Below are positions 60,890-64,000 of a stretch of 64,000 nucleotides of DNA, piece after piece. Position 1 is the stretch's first letter, and each line of letters begins with the position of its first letter. Source of the stretch: Burkholderia puraquae. GTDB lineage: Bacteria; Pseudomonadota; Gammaproteobacteria; Burkholderiales; Burkholderiaceae. The notes beneath the pieces were generated by a model, which did not search any database, was not told where the DNA came from, and saw only the letters and a list, made by a program, of their open reading frames with translations. The position numbers and the translations under genes are program-made. Where the stretch lies: assembly GCF_002099195.1 (NCBI RefSeq), contig NZ_NBYX01000012.1:878-64877 (forward strand). The letters are read 5' to 3'.

Positions 60890-62440
60890 ATGAATCTATT
60901 CCGAGCCCTGCTGACGGTCAGCGGCTTCACGCTGCTGTCGCGCGTGACCGGACTGGCCCGCGAGACGCTGATCGCCCGTGCGTTCGGCGCCAGTCAATAC
61001 ACTGACGCGTTCTACGTCGCCTTCCGTATCCCGAACCTGCTGCGCCGCCTGTCTGCCGAAGGCGCGTTCTCGCAGGCGTTCGTGCCGATCCTCGCCGAGT
61101 TCAAGAACCAGCAGGGGCACGACGCGACGAAGGCGCTCGTCGACGCGATGTCCACCGTGCTGGCGTGGGCACTTGCCGTGCTGTCGGTTGTCGGGATCGC
61201 CGGCGCATCGTGGGTCGTGTTCGCGGTCGCGTCCGGCCTGCACACCGACGGGCAGGCGTTCCCGCTCGCGGTCACGATGACGCGGATCATGTTCCCGTAC
61301 ATCGTGTTCATCTCGCTAACGACGCTCGCGTCCGGCGTGCTGAACACGTACAAGAGCTTCTCGCTGCCCGCGTTCGCGCCGGTGCTGCTCAACGTCGCGT
61401 TCATCGCGGCGGCCGTGTTCGTCGCGCCGCACCTGAAGGTGCCGGTGTTCGCGCTTGCATGGGCCGTCATCGTCGGCGGCGTGCTGCAGTTCCTGGTGCA
61501 GTTGCCGGGCCTGAAGAAGATCGACATGGTGCCGCTGATCGGTCTGAACCCGCTGCGCGCGCTGCGCCACCCGGGCGTGAAGCGCGTGCTCGCGAAGATG
61601 GTGCCCGCGACGTTCGCCGTGTCGGTCGCGCAACTGTCGCTGATCATCAACACCAATATTGCGTCGCGGCTCGGGCAGGGTGCCGTGTCGTGGATCAACT
61701 ACGCCGACCGCCTGATGGAATTCCCGACGGCGCTGCTCGGCGTCGCGCTCGGCACGATCCTGCTGCCGAGCCTGTCGAAGGCGCACGTCGACGCCGATTC
61801 GCACGAGTATTCGGCGCTGCTCGACTGGGGGCTGCGCGTCACGTTCCTGCTCGCGGCGCCGAGCGCGCTCGCGCTGTTCTTCTTCGCGACGCCGCTCACC
61901 GCGACCCTCTTCAACTATGGCAAGTTCGACGCGCATACCGTCACGATGGTCGCGCGCGCGCTGGCGACCTACGGGATCGGCCTCGTCGGCATCATCCTGA
62001 TCAAGATCCTCGCGCCGGGCTTCTACGCGAAGCAGGACATCAAGACGCCCGTGAAGATCGCGATCGGCGTGCTGATCGTCACGCAGATCTCGAACTACGT
62101 GTTCGTGCCGCTGATCGGTCATGCAGGCCTGACGCTGAGCATCGGCGTCGGCGCGTGCCTGAACTCGCTGCTGCTGTTCATCGGGCTGCGCAAGCGCGGC
62201 ATTTACCAGCCGTCGCCGGGCTGGCTGCGCTTCTTCGTGCAGTTGATCGGCGCGACGCTCGTGCTCGCGGGCCTGATGCACTGGCTGTCGATCAGCTTCG
62301 ACTGGACCGGGATGCGTGCGCAGCCGCTCGATCGCATCGCACTGATGGCCGCGTGCCTCGTGGTGTTCGCTGCACTATATTTCGGTATGTTGTGGGTGAT
62401 GGGCTTCAAATACGCTTATTTCAGAAGGCGCGCCAAGTGA
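60890..62440 (+). CDS. murJ: Lipid II flippase
   Basis: This is a 516-residue MOP-superfamily membrane protein with about 14 segments that flips lipid II to the periplasmic face for peptidoglycan synthesis. Conserved elements are S-R-V-T-G-L-A-R-E near 18-26 (charged residues lining the cavity), N-L-L-R-R-L-S-A-E-G-A-F-S-Q-A-F-V-P near 48-65, and Y-A-D-R-L-M-E-F-P. ATG 60890 lies only 9 bases after a TATAAT box. It overlaps the next gene (GTGA). Confidence 0.96.
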   Translation: MNLFRALLTVSGFTLLSRVTGLARETLIARAFGASQYTDAFYVAFRIPNLLRRLSAEGAFSQAFVPILAEFKNQQGHDATKALVDAMSTVLAWALAVLSVVGIAGASWVVFAVASGLHTDGQAFPLAVTMTRIMFPYIVFISLTTLASGVLNTYKSFSLPAFAPVLLNVAFIAAAVFVAPHLKVPVFALAWAVIVGGVLQFLVQLPGLKKIDMVPLIGLNPLRALRHPGVKRVLAKMVPATFAVSVAQLSLIINTNIASRLGQGAVSWINYADRLMEFPTALLGVALGTILLPSLSKAHVDADSHEYSALLDWGLRVTFLLAAPSALALFFFATPLTATLFNYGKFDAHTVTMVARALATYGIGLVGIILIKILAPGFYAKQDIKTPVKIAIGVLIVTQISNYVFVPLIGHAGLTLSIGVGACLNSLLLFIGLRKRGIYQPSPGWLRFFVQLIGATLVLAGLMHWLSISFDWTGMRAQPLDRIALMAACLVVFAALYFGMLWVMGFKYAYFRRRAK

Positions 62441-63291
62441 CGACCGCAATGACCCGCGTCCTCGACTACTTCAGCACGCTCGTGGCAGACGATGACAGCC
62501 TGCCCGTCACGGAAGCGGCGCTGTCGCTGGCGCAGGACGCATATCCCGACCTCGACCTGCAGGGCACGCTGGCCGAACTCGACATGCTGGCGGCGCGGTT
62601 GCGCCGGCGGTTCGCCGACGACGCGGACCTGAAGGGCCGCGTTGCCGCGCTGAACGATTTCTTCTTCCGCGAGCTCGGCTTCGCGTGTAATCACAACGAT
62701 TACTACGACCCCGATAACAGCCACCTGAACGCCGTGCTGAAGCGGCGGCGCGGGATCCCGATCTCGCTGTCGGTGCTGTACCTGGAACTCGCCGAGCAGG
62801 TCGGCGTGCCGGCGCGCGGCGTATCGTTCCCCGGCCATTTCCTGCTGCGCGTCACGCTGCCGGACGGCGACCTGATCATCGATCCGGCCAACGGGCATTC
62901 GCTGTCCGAAGCCGAGATGGTCGAGATGCTCGAGCCGTACGTCGCGCGTGCAGCCGGTGCGGTCGACAGTGCGTTGCGCGCGCTGCTGCAGCCGGCGACG
63001 AGCCGCGAGATCATCGCGCGGATGCTGCGCAACCTGAAGACGATCTATCTTCAGACGGAACGCTGGCAGCGGCTGCTGGCGGTGCAGCAGCGGCTCGTGA
63101 TCCTGCTGCCCGAGCACCTCGACGAAGTCCGCGACCGCGGTTTCGCGTATGCGCGGCTCGATTACCTGCGCCCCGCGCTCGAGGATCTCGAGCAGTATCT
63201 CGGCGAGCGGCCGGACGCGGACGACGCAACCGTCGTCGAGTCGCAGGTGACCGAATTGCGGCAGCGGATGCAGCGCGACGGCGAGGACTGA
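62437..63291 (+). CDS. SirB1-family transglutaminase-like / TPR protein
   Basis: This is a 284-residue protein with N-terminal transglutaminase-like SirB1 domain (G-I-P-I-S-L-S-V-L-Y-L-E-L-A near 108, F-P-G-H-F-L-L-R near 130, I-D-P-A-N-G near 148) and a C-terminal tetratricopeptide-like part. The expected catalytic Cys is not evident: the site before Y-L is Ser/Val, so it is probably non-enzymatic. GTG 62437 overlaps the murJ stop and has AGAAGG upstream; ATG 62449 is an alternative. Function is unknown; coupling to murJ suggests an envelope link. Confidence 0.88.
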   Translation: MTTAMTRVLDYFSTLVADDDSLPVTEAALSLAQDAYPDLDLQGTLAELDMLAARLRRRFADDADLKGRVAALNDFFFRELGFACNHNDYYDPDNSHLNAVLKRRRGIPISLSVLYLELAEQVGVPARGVSFPGHFLLRVTLPDGDLIIDPANGHSLSEAEMVEMLEPYVARAAGAVDSALRALLQPATSREIIARMLRNLKTIYLQTERWQRLLAVQQRLVILLPEHLDEVRDRGFAYARLDYLRPALEDLEQYLGERPDADDATVVESQVTELRQRMQRDGED

Positions 63292-63321
63292 GCCACTGCG
63301 GCGCTGCCGGAACCCTGAATG

Positions 63322-63351
63322 AAAAAACGCCCGCGATGCGGGCGTTTTTTT
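63322..63351. terminator. Terminator between SirB1 gene and the last SDR gene
   Basis: AAAAAACGCCCGC pairs with GCGGGCGTTTTTT around a GAT loop. T-runs on both strands suit the convergent genes. Confidence 0.92.
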
Positions 63352-63357
63352 GCGTGC

Positions 63358-64000
63358 CTATTTCGGCTGCATCCGGATCGCGCCGTCGAGGCGGATCACT
63401 TCGCCGTTGAGCATCGGATTCTCGACGATCTGCCGCACCAGCAGCGCGTATTCGGCCGGTTTGCCGAGCCGCGGCGGGAACGGCACCATCGCGCCGAGCG
63501 CGTCCTGGACGTCCTGCGGCATGCCGAGCAGCATCGGCGTCTCGAACAGGCCGGGTGCGATCGTCATCACGCGGATGCCGTTGCGCGACAGGTCGCGTGC
63601 TATCGGCAGCGTCATGCCCGCCACACCGGCTTTCGACGCCGCGTATGCGGCCTGGCCGATCTGTCCGTCGAATGCGGCAACCGACGCGGTGCTGACGATC
63701 ACGCCGCGCTCGCCGTCCGCGGTCGGCGCGGTGGCGGCCATCGCGGCGGCCGCGAGCCGGATCATGTTGAACGTGCCGACGAGGTTCACGTTGATCGTCT
63801 TCGCGAACACGTCGAGCGGATGCGCACCGTCCTTGCCGACAGTCTTCGCGGCAGGCGCGATGCCCGCGCAGTTCACGAGGCCGCGCAGCGTGCCGGTGCG
63901 CGTCGCCGCGCCGACGGCCGCCTGCGCGTCGGCTTCGCTCGACACGTCGCAGTGCACGAAGATGCCGCCCAGCTCGGTCGCGAGCGCCGTGCCCGCCGCG
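63358..64000 (-). CDS. 3-hydroxyacyl-CoA dehydrogenase type II-like SDR, C-terminal part
   Basis: The gene begins right of the window; the frame reads through the right edge and stops at 63358. The visible part of about 214 residues shows V-N-C-A-G-I-A-P, I-N-V-N-L-V-G-T-F-N-M, catalytic Ser in S-T-A-S-V-A-A-F-D-G-Q-I-G-Q and Y-A-A-S-K, and I-A-P-G-L-F-E-T-P-M. This is the pattern of HSD17B10/type II hydroxyacyl-CoA dehydrogenases, which oxidise short-chain 3-hydroxyacyl-CoAs with NAD. The N-terminal cofactor motif is outside the window. Confidence 0.93.
   Translation of the reverse strand, partial: AAGTALATELGGIFVHCDVSSEADAQAAVGAATRTGTLRGLVNCAGIAPAAKTVGKDGAHPLDVFAKTINVNLVGTFNMIRLAAAAMAATAPTADGERGVIVSTASVAAFDGQIGQAAYAASKAGVAGMTLPIARDLSRNGIRVMTIAPGLFETPMLLGMPQDVQDALGAMVPFPPRLGKPAEYALLVRQIVENPMLNGEVIRLDGAIRMQPK

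Overview
The window looks like chromosome 1 of a Burkholderia species, probably of the B. cepacia complex. GC is about 65-68% with strong G/C third positions, genes are tightly packed on both strands, and the order amiC-tsaE / queG-ogt-xerD / ybaK-plsY / murB / argF / DUF3579 / rpsT / murJ-sirB1 is typical of that genus (genus assigned from gene content and remembered gene order, not from a search). No rRNA, tRNA, CRISPR, insertion sequence or prophage was seen. About 58 protein genes are supported, two of them cut by the window ends and one apparently broken.

Region by region. 1-2.3 kb: the end of an RND efflux outer-membrane channel, then an NCS2 purine/pyrimidine permease. 2.7-6.4 kb: an FGGY sugar kinase and the glutathione-dependent formaldehyde detoxification pair frmA-fghA. 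6.4-7.55 kb: a lower-GC island with a frameshifted lytic-transglycosylase-like gene and a small membrane protein. 7.57-10.7 kb: a zur-znuA-znuC-znuB metal-uptake operon. 10.9-27 kb: a polyol catabolic supercluster. A plus-strand operon holds a polyol SDR, a PfkB kinase, a KbaZ-like protein, an ABC sugar-alcohol transporter and a HAD phosphatase. A minus-strand operon holds D-arabinitol dehydrogenase, xylulokinase and a SorC regulator. Between them lie a LysR regulator, an EstB-like esterase and an MFS pump. 27-33.8 kb: a LysR-controlled benzoylformate decarboxylase / aldehyde dehydrogenase / PanE-like / aromatic-acid transporter cluster. 33.8-37.8 kb: the kynBUA operon with divergent kynR, and a flavin reductase. 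38.1-40.2 kb: an SBP56 (methanethiol oxidase family) gene overlapped by a membrane-protein gene. 40.8-64 kb: mostly core housekeeping (msrA, cfa, pdxH, tcdA, a thioredoxin-TPR chaperone, pirin, amiC, tsaE, queG, ogt, xerD, ybaK, plsY, yajQ, murB, argF, rpsT, murJ).

How the genes fit together. Both ends of the polyol supercluster carry the same unusual operator layout, CGATCA-N21-TGATCG, upstream of the SDR operon and of dalD. This suggests that one SorC-type regulator controls uptake and two oxidation/phosphorylation routes. The mdlC cluster should convert an aromatic 2-oxoacid to its aldehyde and then to the acid, with its own importer. The kyn operon turns tryptophan into anthranilate, with an Lrp-type palindrome between kynB and kynR. 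The most unusual items are the shared operator, the metal-binding features of the Znu system (Glu in place of a His ligand in ZnuA, His-rich tail on ZnuC), the perfect 12-bp hairpin between the sugar-binding protein and its permeases, and the broken lytic transglycosylase next to a possible immunity-like membrane protein.
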